Positions 1 through 11,951 of a stretch of DNA of 64,000 nt are shown here, one piece after another. Numbering within the stretch: the stretch's first letter is position 1; each line of letters starts with the position of its first letter. A program made the translations under genes and the position numbers. Location of the stretch: NCBI RefSeq assembly GCF_008728515.1, contig NC_044996.1:119742189-119806188 (forward strand), given 5' to 3'. The notes beneath the pieces were generated by a model. That model saw only the letters and a program-made list of their open reading frames with translations, did not search any database and was not told the origin of the DNA. This DNA is from Papio anubis (taxonomy: Eukaryota > Chordata > Mammalia > Primates > Cercopithecidae).

Positions 1-1857
1 CAAGGAAGTGAAAGATTTACATAAGGAAAACTATAAAACACTGATGAAAAAAAAATAGAAGACAATCCCCCAAAATAGAAAGATATTCTATGCTCATGGA
101 CTGTAAGAATTAATATTGTTAAAAATGACAATACTACCCGAATAAATGTACAGATTCAGTGCAATCTCTATCAAATTATCAATGACAAGCATCACAGTAA
201 TAGAAAAAAAAATCCTAAAATTTATATGGAACCACAAAAGATCCTGGACAGTCAAAGCAATCCTAAACAAAAAGAACAGAGCTGGAGGCATCACAGTACA
301 TGACTTCACAATTACTACAAAGCTATAGTAACAGTATAATCATGGTACTGGCATAAAACACACATAGACAAATGGAACAAAATAGAGAACTCAGAAACAA
401 ATTCACATATTTACAGCTAACTGATCTTCAACAAAGATGCCAAGAACATGCAATTCTGAAAGGACAGTCTCTTCAATAAATGGTGTGAGAAAGACAGGAT
501 AATTATATGCAGAGTAATGAAACCAGATCCCTATCTCTGACCATATACAAAATAAAATCAAAATAGATTAAATACTTAAATCTACGGCCTGAAACCATGA
601 ACCTGCTAGAAGAGAACACTGGGAAAATGCTCTAGGACATTGGTCTGGGCAAAGATTTTTAAAGAAAGACCTCAGAAGCACTGGCAACCAAAGCAGAAAT
701 AGACAAATGTGATTACATCAAGCTAAAAGCTTCTGCATAGCAAAGGAAACAGTCAACAAAGTGAAGAGACAACCCACAGAATGGAAGAAAGTATTTCCAA
801 ACTATCCACCTGTCAAGAAATCAATAACCAGAATATAAAAGGAGCTCAAACAACCCTATAGGAAAAAAAAATCTAATAATCCAATTAAAAAATGAGTAGA
901 TGATCTGAATAGACATTTCTCAAAAGAAGACACAGAAATAGCCAAGAGGTTTATGGGAAAACGCTCAACACCACTAATCATCAAAGAAATGTAAATAAGA
1001 AATACAATGAGATATCATCTCACCCCAGTTAAAATGGCTTTTACCAAAAAGATGGGCAATAATGGATGCTGGCAAGGATGCAAAGAAAGGGGAACCCTGG
1101 TATACTGTTGGTGGGAAGGTAAATTAGGGAAGCCACTATGGAGAACATTATGGAGATGCCTCAAAAAACTATAACAGAACTACCATATGATCCAGCAATT
1201 CTACTACTGGGTATATATCCAAAATAAAGGACATCAGTGTGATACCTGCACTTATGTTTATTGCACCACTATTCATAATAGCCAAAATATAGTATCAACC
1301 TAAGTTCCCAGCAACAGATGAACAGGTAAAGAATGTGTCACATATATACACAATGGAATATTATTCAGCCATAAAAAAGAATGAAATCGTGTCATTTGCA
1401 GCAACACAGATGGAACTAGAGGTCATTATATTAAGTGAAATAAGACAAGCGAAGGAAAACAAATATCACATGTTCTCAGTCGTGTGTGGGAGCTAAAAAA
1501 TGTTGATCTTATGGAGGTAGAAAGTAAGTTGGTGGTTGCCAGAGTTTGAGAAGGGTAGGGAGGTTGGAAGGATGAAGATAAGTTGATTAATGGGTACAAT
1601 TATAAAGTTTGATAGAATAAGACCTTGTGCTAAATAAGTAGGGGTGAGTATAGTTTACAATAATTTTGTATAATTCAAAACAGCTAGGAGAAGAATTTGA
1701 ATGAATCAAACAAAATGAAAGACAAATATTTAAGGTGACATATATCCCAAGCACACTGATTTAATCTTTTAAACTTATATGAACGTATTAAATTATCACA
1801 CATTAAATTATCACACAAACTGTGTAGCTCTATTATGCATCAATTAAAAAATGAAAT
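1..1857 (+). mobile_element. L1 3' end (ORF2 C-terminal half and 3'UTR), old L1MA-like, cut by left edge
   Basis: Degenerate LINE-1 sequence runs from the reverse-transcriptase/C-terminal part of ORF2 through the 3'UTR. A frame at 146-328 still reads LKFIWNHKRSW and AGGITVHDF, matching the L1 ORF2 block FIWN..KR...AGGIT.PDF. Further on come the C-terminal block (ATATACACAATGGAATATTA near 1344) and the usual junction of ORF2 with the 3'UTR near 1490. The tail near 1660-1850 (AATTTTGTATAATTCAAAAC, then CAATTAAAAAATGAAAT) is L1MA-grade. Many stops and frameshifts make it inactive. The 5' part lies outside the window. Subfamily is by memory only. Confidence 0.88.
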
Positions 1858-2049
1858 TGTGTGAGTATGATGGATATCAATATCCCATCAATTTGGTGAC
1901 TACTGACAACAGTGAGGTCAGTTAATTTTCAAACTGAAAAAACATAGAAAATAGTTCATAGAAATATAAATATTTGAATATTTAAACTACACAGTGAATG
2001 AGAAAGATAATGAACAAATAATGATGATGTGAATGACAACAATGACTAG

Positions 2050-2205
2050 TAATTATTATTACCCACATATTATGAGTTGACTCGTTTAATTTTCACAATT
2101 CTAGGAGGTAGGAGTATTACCCTTACTTTACATATGGCTAAATTAGTGGTGGAGGTGGGTTTTGAACCCACACAATCTGTCTTCAGAATCTGCAGTCTTA
2201 ATATA
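2050..2205 (-). repeat. MIR (tRNA-derived SINE), minus orientation
   Basis: The order TTTAATTTTCACAATTCTAGGAGGTAGGAGTATTA, then TTACATATGGCTAAATTAG, then GGTTTTGAACCCACACAATC matches the reverse complement of the MIR consensus (Pol III box B region at the right). The box-B-like string is part of the SINE and not a separate tRNA gene. Ends are diffuse. Confidence 0.75.
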
Positions 2206-3065
2206 TTTACAATAAACATTAAATATCTAAAGATTTGGGAGGAGAATGTTTCAGGTAGAGGGATCAGGCAATGCAATGTCTAAGGTAGAAAATAAACTTG
2301 GCATATTTGAAAAATTAAAATTAGGCCATGGTTGCATGAGGGCAGGGAGTAAGAGAAAGAGTGAGATTAGAAGTAACAGGAATTTTAACCTTTTCTATCA
2401 TTGTTGAGAACGAATTCATATCTTTAGTCTGTATTCTTCCTTTATTCCTGCTTTCAATTGGTTTTTTAAAACACTTAGAATTTTATTTCCAGATTTTAAA
2501 CATATCCCCTTTGTTTGTTTGAAATTGTTTTTGAACAATTAGGAAGGCAAATATAAATAGCTTGTTTGAATCCCATCCCCATTTTCCTGGGGAAAAAAAG
2601 AAAAAAAAAAAAAAAAAAAAAAAAAAGAATCTGGCCAAATCTCCTTGTACTTTGACGGTATATGCTAACAGAGTGTGGAATGCTTTTGGCAGGATACACC
2701 TGGTCTGTGTTGGTTACTTAGGGTAAACAAATCTGTAATTTATGTAATTTTCCCATGGCCTACAGGAAAACATAACAGGGAGATAAGTTGCTATCAGAGA
2801 ATAAAATCAAGATTCTTTGTGACCAAAATAGGCTTCTTGTGTAAGTATTTTTGAATAGGTGTTTTAATAGAGGTTGAAAAAGTTTAGTCTTAAAGATAAA
2901 ACATAAATTGTCAAATTAACAGTTATTGTTTACAAAATTTTAGCATATCCACCAAAAACTCACTAAAGCCTTACAAAAGGAGAAACTATGCAGGACTCAT
3001 TCTCTAAGAGCAAGCAGTAAAATAAGAAATTTACAAAACAAAAGATAAGGAGGTCTACACATGTT
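2206..3065. other. Unassigned intergenic stretch with a 26-bp poly(A) run
   Basis: AT-rich single-copy-looking sequence. The only notable feature is a homopolymer A run at 2601-2626 inside an A-rich tract 2593-2629. I see no Alu or L1 body directly upstream of it and no clear target-site duplication, so it may be a stand-alone A-rich microsatellite. Confidence 0.6.
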
Positions 3066-3429
3066 AACATTTTTTAATTTAATTGATACATAATATTTTA
3101 CATATTTACAGAGTAGATGTGATATTTTGTTACATGCACAGAATGTCTAATAATCAAGTCAGAGTATTTGGGGTATCCATCTCCTTGAGTATTTATTATA
3201 ACTAAGCGTCGAAAACATTTCATGTACTCTCTTCTATCTACTTTGAAATATATAATTCATTGATGCTAACTGTAGGCACCCTACTCTGCTCTTGAACATT
3301 AAAACTTATACTTTCTATATAACTATGTTTGTACCTTGACCAACCTCTTTTAATCCCCTTCCTACCCACACACCCTTCCCAACCTCTAGTACCTACTATT
3401 TTACTCTCTACCTCTATAAGATCAACTTT

Positions 3430-6400
3430 TTAAGCTCCCACACATGAGGGAATAAGAACTTACTAACATGAGTAAGAACATGTGATATTTTTCTTTCTGT
3501 GCCTGGCTTATTTCATTCAACATAGTAACCTCAAGTTTTATCCTTGTTGTTGCAAATGACATGATTTTCTTTCTTTCTATGGCCAAATAGTATTCCATTG
3601 TGTATATATGCCACATTTTCTTTATTCATTTGTCCATTAATGGACACTTAGGCTGATTCTATATATTTGTTATTGTGAAGAGTGCTGCATAAACACGTAA
3701 GTGCAGACATATCTTTGATATATTGATTTCTTTTCCTGCAGATAAAAAGCCGGTAGTGGGAATGCTGGGCCAAATGGTAATTCTACATTTAGTTTTTTGA
3801 GAAATCTCCATTATGTTTTCCATAGTGGCTGTACTAATTTACATTTGCACCAACAGAGTCTAAGAGTTCCCTTTTCTCCACATCCTCACTAGAATGTGTC
3901 ACTTTTGTCTTTTTAATAATAGCCATTGTAACTGGTGCAAGATGATATCTCATTGTGGTTTTGATTTGCATTTCCCTGATAATCAGTGATGTTGAGCATT
4001 TTTTCATTTATCTGTTGGCCATTTGTATCTCTTCTTTTGAGAATTATGTATTCATATCCTCTTCTCACTTTGTAATGGTAGTATTTGTTTTCTTACTATT
4101 GAGTTGTTTCAATTCATTGTATATTCTAGATTTTATTCCCTTGTCAGATGAGTGGTTTCAAACATTGTCTCCTATCCAACAGGTTGTGTCTTCACTTGGT
4201 TGATTTTTACCCTCTCTGTGTAGAGATTTTTCGTTTAACATAGTCCCATTTGTCTAATTTTTTATTGTCTGTGCTTTTGAGGTCTTAGCTGTAAAATTTT
4301 GACTAATTTCCTAAAGTATTTTCCAAAAGTTTTTTTTCTAGTAGTTTTATAGTTTCAGGTCATATATTTAAGATTTAATCCATCGTGAGTTGATTTTTGT
4401 AAATGGTGAGAGATAAAGGGTCCAGTTTCATTCTTCTGCATATGGATATTCAACTTTCCCAGCATCATTTACTGAAGAGATTATTCTTTCCCCAATGTAT
4501 GTTCTTCATGACTTTGTGGAAGATCAGTTGTTTGTAAATACATGAATTTACTTCTGAATTCTCAATTCTGTTCCATTGGTTTATTTGTCTGTTTTTATAC
4601 CAATATCATGCTGTTTTGATTACTATTGCCTTGTAATATGTTTTGAAGTCAGGTAGTGTAATAGCTCCAGTTTCATTCTTTCTGCTCAGAATTGCTTTGG
4701 CTGTTGAGGGTCTTTTATGGCTCCATGCAAATTTTAGGAATTTTTTTTCGATTTCTGTGAAAAATGATATTAGTACTTTTATAGGGATTGCATTGAGTCT
4801 ATAGGTCGCTCAAAGCAGGATGGTCATGTTAAGTATATTAATTCATCCAGTCATGATTATGGAATATCTTTTCATTTTTATGTCCTCTTCAATTTATTTT
4901 ATCAGTGTTTTGCAGCTTTCCTTGTAGAGATCTTTCATCTCTTTGGTTAAATTTAATCCTAGGTATTTTATTTTTTTTAACTATTGTAAATGCGATGGCC
5001 TTATTGATTTCTTTTACAGCTAGTTCATTATTGGTATATGGAATCCCTATTGATTTTTATAGTTAATTTTGTAATCTGCAACATTACTGAATTTTTGTAT
5101 CAGATCTAAGTTTTTTGGTGGGGTCTTTAGGTTTTTCTGGATATAAGATCATATCATTAGCAAAGAGGAACAATTTGTCTTCTTGTCCAATTTGGAGGCT
5201 TTTCTTTCTTTCTTTCTTTTGCCTGATTGCTCTGGCTAGGACTTGCAGTATTATGTTGAAGAGTGGTAAAAGTGGGCATCCTTGTCTGGTCCCAGTTCTT
5301 AAGAGAAAAGTTTTCAGCTTTTCCCCATTCACCCCAATGTGAGCTGTGGGTTTGTCATAAATGGCCTTTATTATGTTGAGGTATGTTTCTTCAATGCCTA
5401 GTTCATTGAGAGTTTTTATCATAAAGTGATGTTGAATTTTATAAAATAGTTTTTTCTACATCTATTGAGATGATCATTTGTTATTTGTCTTTCATTCTGG
5501 TTTTGTATGTTTTTGTTTTTTCAATACAGGTTCTCACTCCCATCACTGAGGCTGGAGTGCAGTGGCACAATCATGGAATCATGGCTCACTGCAGTCTCAA
5601 CTTCCTGGGCTCAAGCAATCCTCCCACAGCAGCCCTCCTGAGTAGCTGGGACCACAAGCTCCTGCTACCACGCCCAGAGTTTTTTGTTGTTGTTGTTTTG
5701 TTTTTTTAGTAAAGATGGGGTTTTGTCATTTTGCCCAGGCTGGTCAAATTCCTGGGCTCAAGAGATCCACCTTCCTCAGCCTGTCAAAGTGCTAGGATTA
5801 CAGGTGTAAGCTACTGCACCTGGCCTGTCCTTCATTCTGTTGATATGATGTACCCCCACTTATTGACTTACATACATCAAACCATCCTTCTATTTCTGGG
5901 ATAAATCTCACTTGAATATGGTGTATTCCTTTGTTGATAGGCTGTTGGATTCAGTTTTCTAGAATTTTGTTGAGAATGTTTACATTCATGTTTATCAGGG
6001 ATACTACCCTGTAGTTTTGTTGTTATTGTTGTTGTTGCATCCTTGTCTGGTTTTGGCATGTTTCATGCTGGCCTCATAGAATGAGTTAGGAAAAATTCCC
6101 CTCTCTTCAATCTTTTGGAATAGTTTGAAGATAATTTGTGTTACTACTTTGAAAGTTTGCTAGAATTTGGTTTGGATTCCATCTGGTCCTGGGCTTTTCT
6201 TTGTTGGGAGACGTTTTATTACCAACTCAATCTCAATATTCATTATTGGTCTGTTCAGGTATTCTATTTCTTTCTTAATCTTGGTAAGTTGTATGTTTCC
6301 AGGAATTTACCCCTTTTCTCTAGGTTTGCTAACTTGGTGTACATAGTAGTCTCTGATGATCTTTTGTATTTCATGGTATTAGTTGTAATATCTCCCTTTT

Positions 6401-7592
6401 CATTTCTGATTTTGTTAATTTGTGTCATTTGTCTTTTTTTCCTTCGTTAGTCTAGCTAGTGGATTATTGCTTTTTTTTATCTTTTCAAAAAGCAGGTTTT
6501 TGTTTCATTGATCCCTTGTACCTGTTTTTTAGTTTTGTTTTGTTTAGTCTCTACTTTGTTTAGTTCTGTTGTGATCTCTAATATAATATTTCTTTTCCAC
6601 TACTAATTTTGGCTTTGGTTTGTTTTTGCTTTTCTCATTCCTTGATGTGCATTATTAGATTGTTCAAAACCTTTCTATGTTTTTGATGTAGGCATTTATT
6701 TCTATAAACTTCCTTCTTAGTACTGCTTTTGCTGTATCACATATGTTTTGGTATATTGTGTTTTAATTTTTATTGGTTTCAAGAATATTTTTATTTCCAC
6801 CTTAGTTTCTTCCTTGACCCAATCATAATTCAAAGATAGGTTATTTAATTTCCATGTATTTGTGCAATTTCCAAAGGTTATTAATTTTTAGTTTTATCCA
6901 TTGTAGTCTGAGAAGATACTCGATGTTTTTGATTTTTTTAAAAAAGTGTTGAGACTTTTTTTGTGTCCTAACATATTGTCCACTCTGGGGACTGTTCCAT
7001 GTGCTAATGAGAAGAATGTATATTCTGTAGCTGTTAGATAAATGTTGTATAAATATCTTTTAGGTCCATTTGTCAAATGTGTAGTTTAAATCTTACATTT
7101 CTCTGTAAATTTTCTATTTTGATGATCTGCCTAATGCTGAGAGTGGAGTGTTGAAGTCTTCAACTATTCTTATATTGGAGTCTGTCTCTCTCTTTAGATC
7201 TAATAATATCTGCTTTATATATCTGCATGCTACAGTTTTTGGTACATATATGTTTAGAACTGTTATATCCTCTTGCTGAATTCATCACCTTATCATTACA
7301 TAAAAACCTTCTTTGTTTCTTTTTACTGTTTTTCACTTAAAGCCAGTTTTATCTGATACATATACAGCTACTCCTGCTCACTTTTGATTTCCATTTGCAC
7401 AGAATATCTTTTTCCATTCCTTTACTTTCAGTCTGTATGTGTCTACTGTTAAGGTGCATTTCTCATAAGCAGCGTATTGTTGGGTCATGTTATTATTTTG
7501 ATGCATTCAGCCATTCTACATCTCTTAGGTGGAAAATTTAATATATTTATTTTCAAAGTTATTATTGACGTGTGAAGGCTTATTCCTGTCAT
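3430..7592 (-). pseudogene. L1 ORF2 pseudogene (endonuclease-reverse transcriptase), disrupted
   Basis: Start codon at 7592-7590 is inferred from the conserved MTG.. opening (ATGACAGGA in the consensus, here ATGACAGGAATA on the minus strand). The stop lies close to 3430, and with the Alu removed the span is close to the usual 1275 codons. The best preserved block is 5422-5084, with IKAIYDKPTAHI, GEKLKTF and GTRQGCPL (RT motif region). In the catalytic box F-A-D-D the first aspartate is asparagine (FANDM, codon at 5158-5156), which would abolish polymerase chemistry even without the other breaks. The C-terminal end (3616-3422) reads MWHIYTMEYY. Stops and frameshifts are scattered throughout. 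Confidence 0.8.
5500..5825 (-). mobile_element. Alu (AluJ/old S type) inserted in the L1, minus orientation
   Basis: Reverse Alu with the usual GGCTGGAGTGCAGTGGCACA and CAAAGTGCTAGGATTACAGG strings, ending at CACCTGGCC. It is flanked by TGTCTTTCATTCTG (5486-5499) and TGTCCTTCATTCTG (5826-5839), a 14-bp target duplication with one mismatch. This restores the host L1 ORF2 reading across the site. The left arm contains a short TTG run at 5683-5700. Confidence 0.92.
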
Positions 7593-7649
7593 TTCATTAA
7601 CTGATTTCTGGTTTCTGTGTATTTTTGTTCTTTATTTCTCTCTTATTAT

Positions 7650-8690
7650 CATAGTGGTTTGGTGGTATCCTGTTGTGTTAACATTTGAGTTTTTTCTCTT
7701 CCTTGTGTTTTTGCTCTACCACTAGCTTTTATGCTTTGTGTCTTTTCATGATGGTATCTTACCTATCATTTTTTTTTTTCACTTCCAGGTATAGGACTCA
7801 CATAAGCATTTTTTATAGGGCCAATGTGTTGGTGATGAATTCCCTGAACTTTTGCTTATATGGAAAACACTTCATTTCTCCTTCATTTATTCCTAACTTT
7901 GCTATGTATAGTATCTTTGTCTGGAAGGTTTTTTCTTTTAGCCATTTGAATATATCATCCCATTCTCCTCTGGCCTGTAAGTTTTCTACTGATTAACGTG
8001 CTATTAGTCTGATGGTGGTTCCTTTATAAGTGACTAGAGGCTTTTCTCTTCCTGTGTTTAGAATTTTCACTTTCTCTTGACTTCTGATAGTTGGGCTATA
8101 ATGGGCCCTTTTAATGTACATTTTAAAGTTGTATCTACTTGGAGATCTTTGAGCCTTCTGTATCTGGATGTCTAAGTCTCTTGCTAGACTTGGAAATTTT
8201 TCATCTATTGTTTTAAAAATAGGTTTTCCTGACCTTTCATTTTCTCTTTGCCTTCTGGGACACCAAATATTTAATATTTGGTCACTTTATGGTGTCTCAT
8301 ATGTCACATAGGCTTTTTCATTTTTTTATTTTTTATTTTTTGTGTCTGGGTTATTACAGAAGACCTGTCTTCAAGTTCTTAAATTCTTTCTTCTGCTTGA
8401 TCTAGTCTATTGTTGAACCTTTTGAGTGTATTCTGTATTTTATTAAATGAATTATTCAGTTCCAGAATTACTGTTTAGTTCTTTTTTATGATATCTCTTT
8501 GGTAAATTTCTCATTTATATCCTGAATTATTTTTCTGAGTTATTTGTATTGTTTTTCAGTATTCTCTTATATCTCACTGAGCTTCTTTAGTATCAATATT
8601 TTGAGTTCCTTCTTTGTGATTTCATAAATTTTTTCTTGATTTATATTTTTGCTGCAAAATTGTTTATTTGGAGGTTTCATATTTCCTTGC
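7650..8690 (-). pseudogene. L1 ORF1 pseudogene region (degenerate)
   Basis: The stretch just upstream of ORF2 on the minus strand has the expected order for L1 ORF1. Its RNA-binding half is recognisable only by nucleotide similarity (for example the reverse of TTCTCCTCTGGCCTGTAAG near 7961-7981 and of ACACCAAATATTTAATATTT near 8260). No long frame remains. Boundaries are estimated from the standard ORF1 size and spacing. Confidence 0.5.
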
Positions 8691-9951
8691 TTTTTCATGT
8701 TTCTTATGTCCTTTCATTTATATCTGCACATCTGGTATAACAGTTGCTTCTTCCCATTTTTTTGAATTTGGCTTCATAGGGGAGAATTTTTTCCTGAGGA
8801 TGTACCTATGATATTGGCTGTGTAGGGGACTTTGGCTCTGATTATTGGTGCATGCAGTAGGGTATACTCTTTATGATTTATTTGGCTGTAAACAGCATCA
8901 GTGGTATCTGATTTCCTCTATGTCTTATGATTCAGTTGTTAGTGGCGGCTGTGGTAAAGTTTTATTGGGGACTGGGGCACCCGGTGAGCCAATTTTTGGA
9001 CCCAGTAGTAGCAATGGTGGGCTGAGCATGCCTGTCCTTGGATCCCAGGGTGGTATATACTGCCACCATTTTTGGTGGGTCCTTGAAGAACATTTATTGA
9101 CCCTTCAACTGGCTCTCTTGGGTTTTAGGAATGGCAGAGGTGGGTTGGGTGGGTGGACAGGTTTGTGAGCCAGTGGGAAGTGGGCATAGTGTGGGCAATG
9201 GCAGTAGCAGTGGTGGAACAACACTCTGGGATCTACACAGACTGTGCTGGTGTTGGTAGTGGCTGCAATGGACTGCTGAGCCAGTCCTCAGGCCCACAGC
9301 TGGCACCTGTGGGTGGGAGCCTGCTGTGTTGGTAGCATCAGGTGGAGTGGGCCCTAACTCAGACCCTGGGAGGAATGCTCAGGTGCTAACAGTAGTTCAC
9401 TGGCTGGACAATCCCCAGGTCCCTAGATGGCATGTTCTGGTTTTAGGGAGGATGGAGCTGGGCTGGGCAGACCAGCCCTCAGGCCTCATTGTGGTACATG
9501 CAGGTGCTGGCTGTTGTAGGCAGGGGCAGGGTGAGTCACAGACCTCCAGCAGAATCATCCTTTGGAGTAGCAGTGGTTGGACAGCTTCCCTATTACTGAT
9601 GAGGCTGTGGCTGCTTTCAGTGAGAACAGCCATCTGCAAGTGACTGGTGGACATTAGCTTTGCTCATACCTCGGTACCAGAGCAGCCCATAGTGGTAGCA
9701 GTTGCAGTGAGTGCAATTTGTCTTAGGCATGTGTGAAAATGAGCAGCCATCCCTCTACTTAAGGGGCAAAGTTGCTGTCAGTTGTCTCACTGTGGGCCTC
9801 AGTGGTGGTAGCTGTGGCTGAGGAATGTCCATGGGTCTCTAGTGATATAAAGATGCAGGAGCTGTTGAGCCCAAGGGCAGGCCAAAGTCTGGTGGGGACT
9901 GGGCTCTCAAAAGGGTGCTATGCAGCAGCTGCTTAAAACTTGGAGGTTTGT

Positions 9952-11242
9952 TGCTTTAAAGTTCATATGGAACCAAAAAAGAGCCCGCATCTCCAAGACA
10001 ATCCTAAGTCAAAAGAACAAAGCTGGAGGCATCACGCTACCTGACTTCAAACTATACTACAAGGCTACAGTAACCAAAACAGCATGGTACTGGTACCAAA
10101 ACAGAGATATAGACCAATGGAACACAACAGAAATAATACCACACATCTACAACCATCTGATCTTTGACAAACCTGACAAAAACAAGAAATGGGGAAAGGA
10201 TTCCCTATTTAATAAATGGTGCTGGGAAAATTGGCTAGCCATAAGTAGAAAGCTGAAACTGGATCCTTTCCTTTCTCCTTATACGAAAATTAATTCAAGA
10301 TGGATTAGAGACTTAAATGTTAGACCTAATACCATAAAAATCCTAGAGGAAAACCTAGGTAGTACCATTCAGGACATAGGCATGGGCAAAGACTTCATGT
10401 CTAAAACACCAAAAGCAACGGCAGCAAAAGCTAAAATTGACAAATGGGATCTCATTAAACTAAAGAGCTTCTGCACAGCAAAAGAAACTACCATCAGAGT
10501 GAACAGGCAACCTACAGAATGGGAGAAAATGTTTGCAATCTACTCATCTGACAAAGGGCTAATATCCAGAACCTACAAAGAACTCAAACAAATTTGCAAG
10601 AAAAAAACAAACAACCCCATCAAAAAGTGGGCAAAGGATATGAACAGACATTTCTCAAAAGAAGACATTCATACAGCCAACAGACACATGAAAAAATGCT
10701 CATCATCACTGGCCATCAGAGAAATGCAAATCAAAACCACAATGAGATACCATCTCACACCAGTTAGAATGGCAATCATTAAAAAGTCAGGAAACAACAG
10801 GTGCTGGAGAGGATGTGGAGAAATAGGAACACTTTTACACTGTTGGTGGGATTGTAAACTAGTTCAACCATTATGGAAAACAGTATGGCGATTCCTCAAG
10901 GATCTAGAACTAGAAGTACCATATGACCCAGCCATCCCATTACTGGGTATATACCCAAAGGATTATAAATCATGCTGCTATAAAGACACATGCACACATA
11001 TGTTTATTGCGGCACTATTCACAATAGCAAAGACTTGGAATCAACCCAAATGTCCATCAGTGACAGACTGGATTAAGAAAATGTGGCACATATACACCAT
11101 GGAATACTATGCAGCCATAAAAAAGGATGAGTTTGTGTCCTTTGTAGGGACATGGATGCAGCTGGAAACCATCATTCTCAGCAAACTATCGCAAGAACAG
11201 AAAACCAAACACCGCATGTTCTCACTCATAGGTGGGAACTGA
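9952..11242 (+). pseudogene. 5'-truncated L1 ORF2, C-terminal ~430 codons still open
   Basis: One uninterrupted frame covers the C-terminal third of ORF2 and ends at the normal stop after MFSLIGGN. The open frame extends upstream to an ATG at 9920, but that ATG belongs to the flanking host DNA; the L1 part begins at about 9952. The endonuclease and RT domains are missing, so it cannot retrotranspose. The cysteine-rich C-terminal motif C-x3-C-x7-H-x4-C is intact (CWRGCGEIGTLLHCWWDC, about 10802-10855). The lack of any stop in about 1.3 kb shows low age, not function. No promoter for it is visible upstream. Confidence 0.88.
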
Positions 11243-11348
11243 ACAATGAGATCACTTGGACTTGGGAAGGGGAACATCACACACTGGGGCCTATCACGGG
11301 GAGGGGGGAGGAGGGAGGGATTGCATTGGGAGTTATACCTGATGTAAA

Positions 11349-11402
11349 TGACGAGTTGATGGGTGCTGACGAGTTGATGGGTGCTGACGAGTTGATGGGT
11401 GC
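11349..11402 (+). repeat. Three tandem 18-bp units in L1 3'UTR
   Basis: TGACGAGTTGATGGGTGC occurs three times head to tail with no mismatch (11349-11366, 11367-11384, 11385-11402). In older L1PA copies this block is normally single. The expansion is either a subfamily character of Old World monkey L1s or local slippage. Confidence 0.95.
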
Positions 11403-11951
11403 AGCACACCAACATGGCACAAGTATACATATGTAACAAACCTGCACGTTATGCACATGTACCCTAGAACTTAAAGTATAATAATAATTTTAAAAATTAA
11501 AAAAAAAAAAAAACTTGGAGGTTTGTGGGAGTCAGCATGAGCCCTGTCTCTGGAGCAATGCCTTTATGTGATCTCTAGACAGTGCTCTGTGTTACTCTGT
11601 GGGCCCATGAGGGTTGAAGGCCTCTCCCATAACTAGGATTACAAGAGTCTGTGGCAATACCGGGAGTCCTCTCACTTACCTCTCATTTGGGATCTCTTAC
11701 AATGTCCCACTATTACGGAGCCTCTCTAGACTCCCAGTGAATCCCAGCTGAACAGGCTGCCTCACTTCCCTCTCCTTCCTTGCTTTCAGTGTCTCCCATC
11801 AATTCTCTGTTCAATTCTAGTGTTCTCTCTTAGATTATCTACTTGAATTGTGATTATCTACTCACTATTTTGGCTCTTCTACATGGAGGAGGCAAGTGCC
11901 AGATGCATCTATTCAGCCACTTTGAAGCCCTTAGTGTTTGGAAATTTAAAG

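Larger units (their letters stand above)
9952..11509 (+). mobile_element. Young 5'-truncated L1 (L1PA5 / cercopithecoid L1_RS type)
   Basis: Inserted into the 5'UTR of the older minus-strand L1. A perfect 17-bp target duplication, AAAACTTGGAGGTTTGT, lies at 9935-9951 and 11510-11526, so the insertion is recent. The element starts inside ORF2 (GCTTTAAAGTTCATATGG) and keeps the 3'UTR and A-tail. The 3'UTR ends ACATGTACCCTAGAACTTAA; this and GCACACCAACATGGCACAAG match the Old World monkey L1 lineage as I recall it rather than human L1PA1-4. The 3'UTR has a G-rich tract (11298-11319) and three tandem 18-bp units (11349-11402). Confidence 0.93.
3066..11925 (-). mobile_element. Near full-length old L1 (L1MA/L1PB grade), minus strand, with two later insertions
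   Basis: Read on the minus strand, the element has a 5'UTR (about 11925 down to 8700), ORF1 (about 8690-7650), ORF2 (7592 to about 3430) and 3'UTR (about 3430-3066). Without the Alu (5500-5825) and the young L1 (9952-11509) it is about 7 kb, a full-length size. The 5' end has the usual GGCTGAATAGATGCATCTGG type start (reverse of 11900-11925). The 5'UTR half at 8845-9920 is GC-richer and carries no intact frame. The 3' end near 3066-3430 matches old primate L1 3'UTRs. Both reading frames are broken. No clear flanking duplication was found for the whole element. Confidence 0.85.

Noticed and set aside
2140..2185. tRNA-like T-arm/box B string
   Set aside because: It lies inside a MIR, which is derived from a tRNA; no cloverleaf surrounds it.
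2593..2629. Poly(A) tail of a processed pseudogene
   Set aside because: No gene-like sequence upstream and no target duplication could be found.
8845..9654. Several overlapping frames on both strands (up to 107 codons)
   Set aside because: They fall in the GC-rich 5'UTR of the minus-strand L1 and show no domain or shared frame.
9920..9951. Start codon at 9920 as the start of a 440-residue host protein
   Set aside because: This ATG is in the flanking old L1 5'UTR; the protein is the C-terminal part of L1 ORF2 from a truncated insertion.
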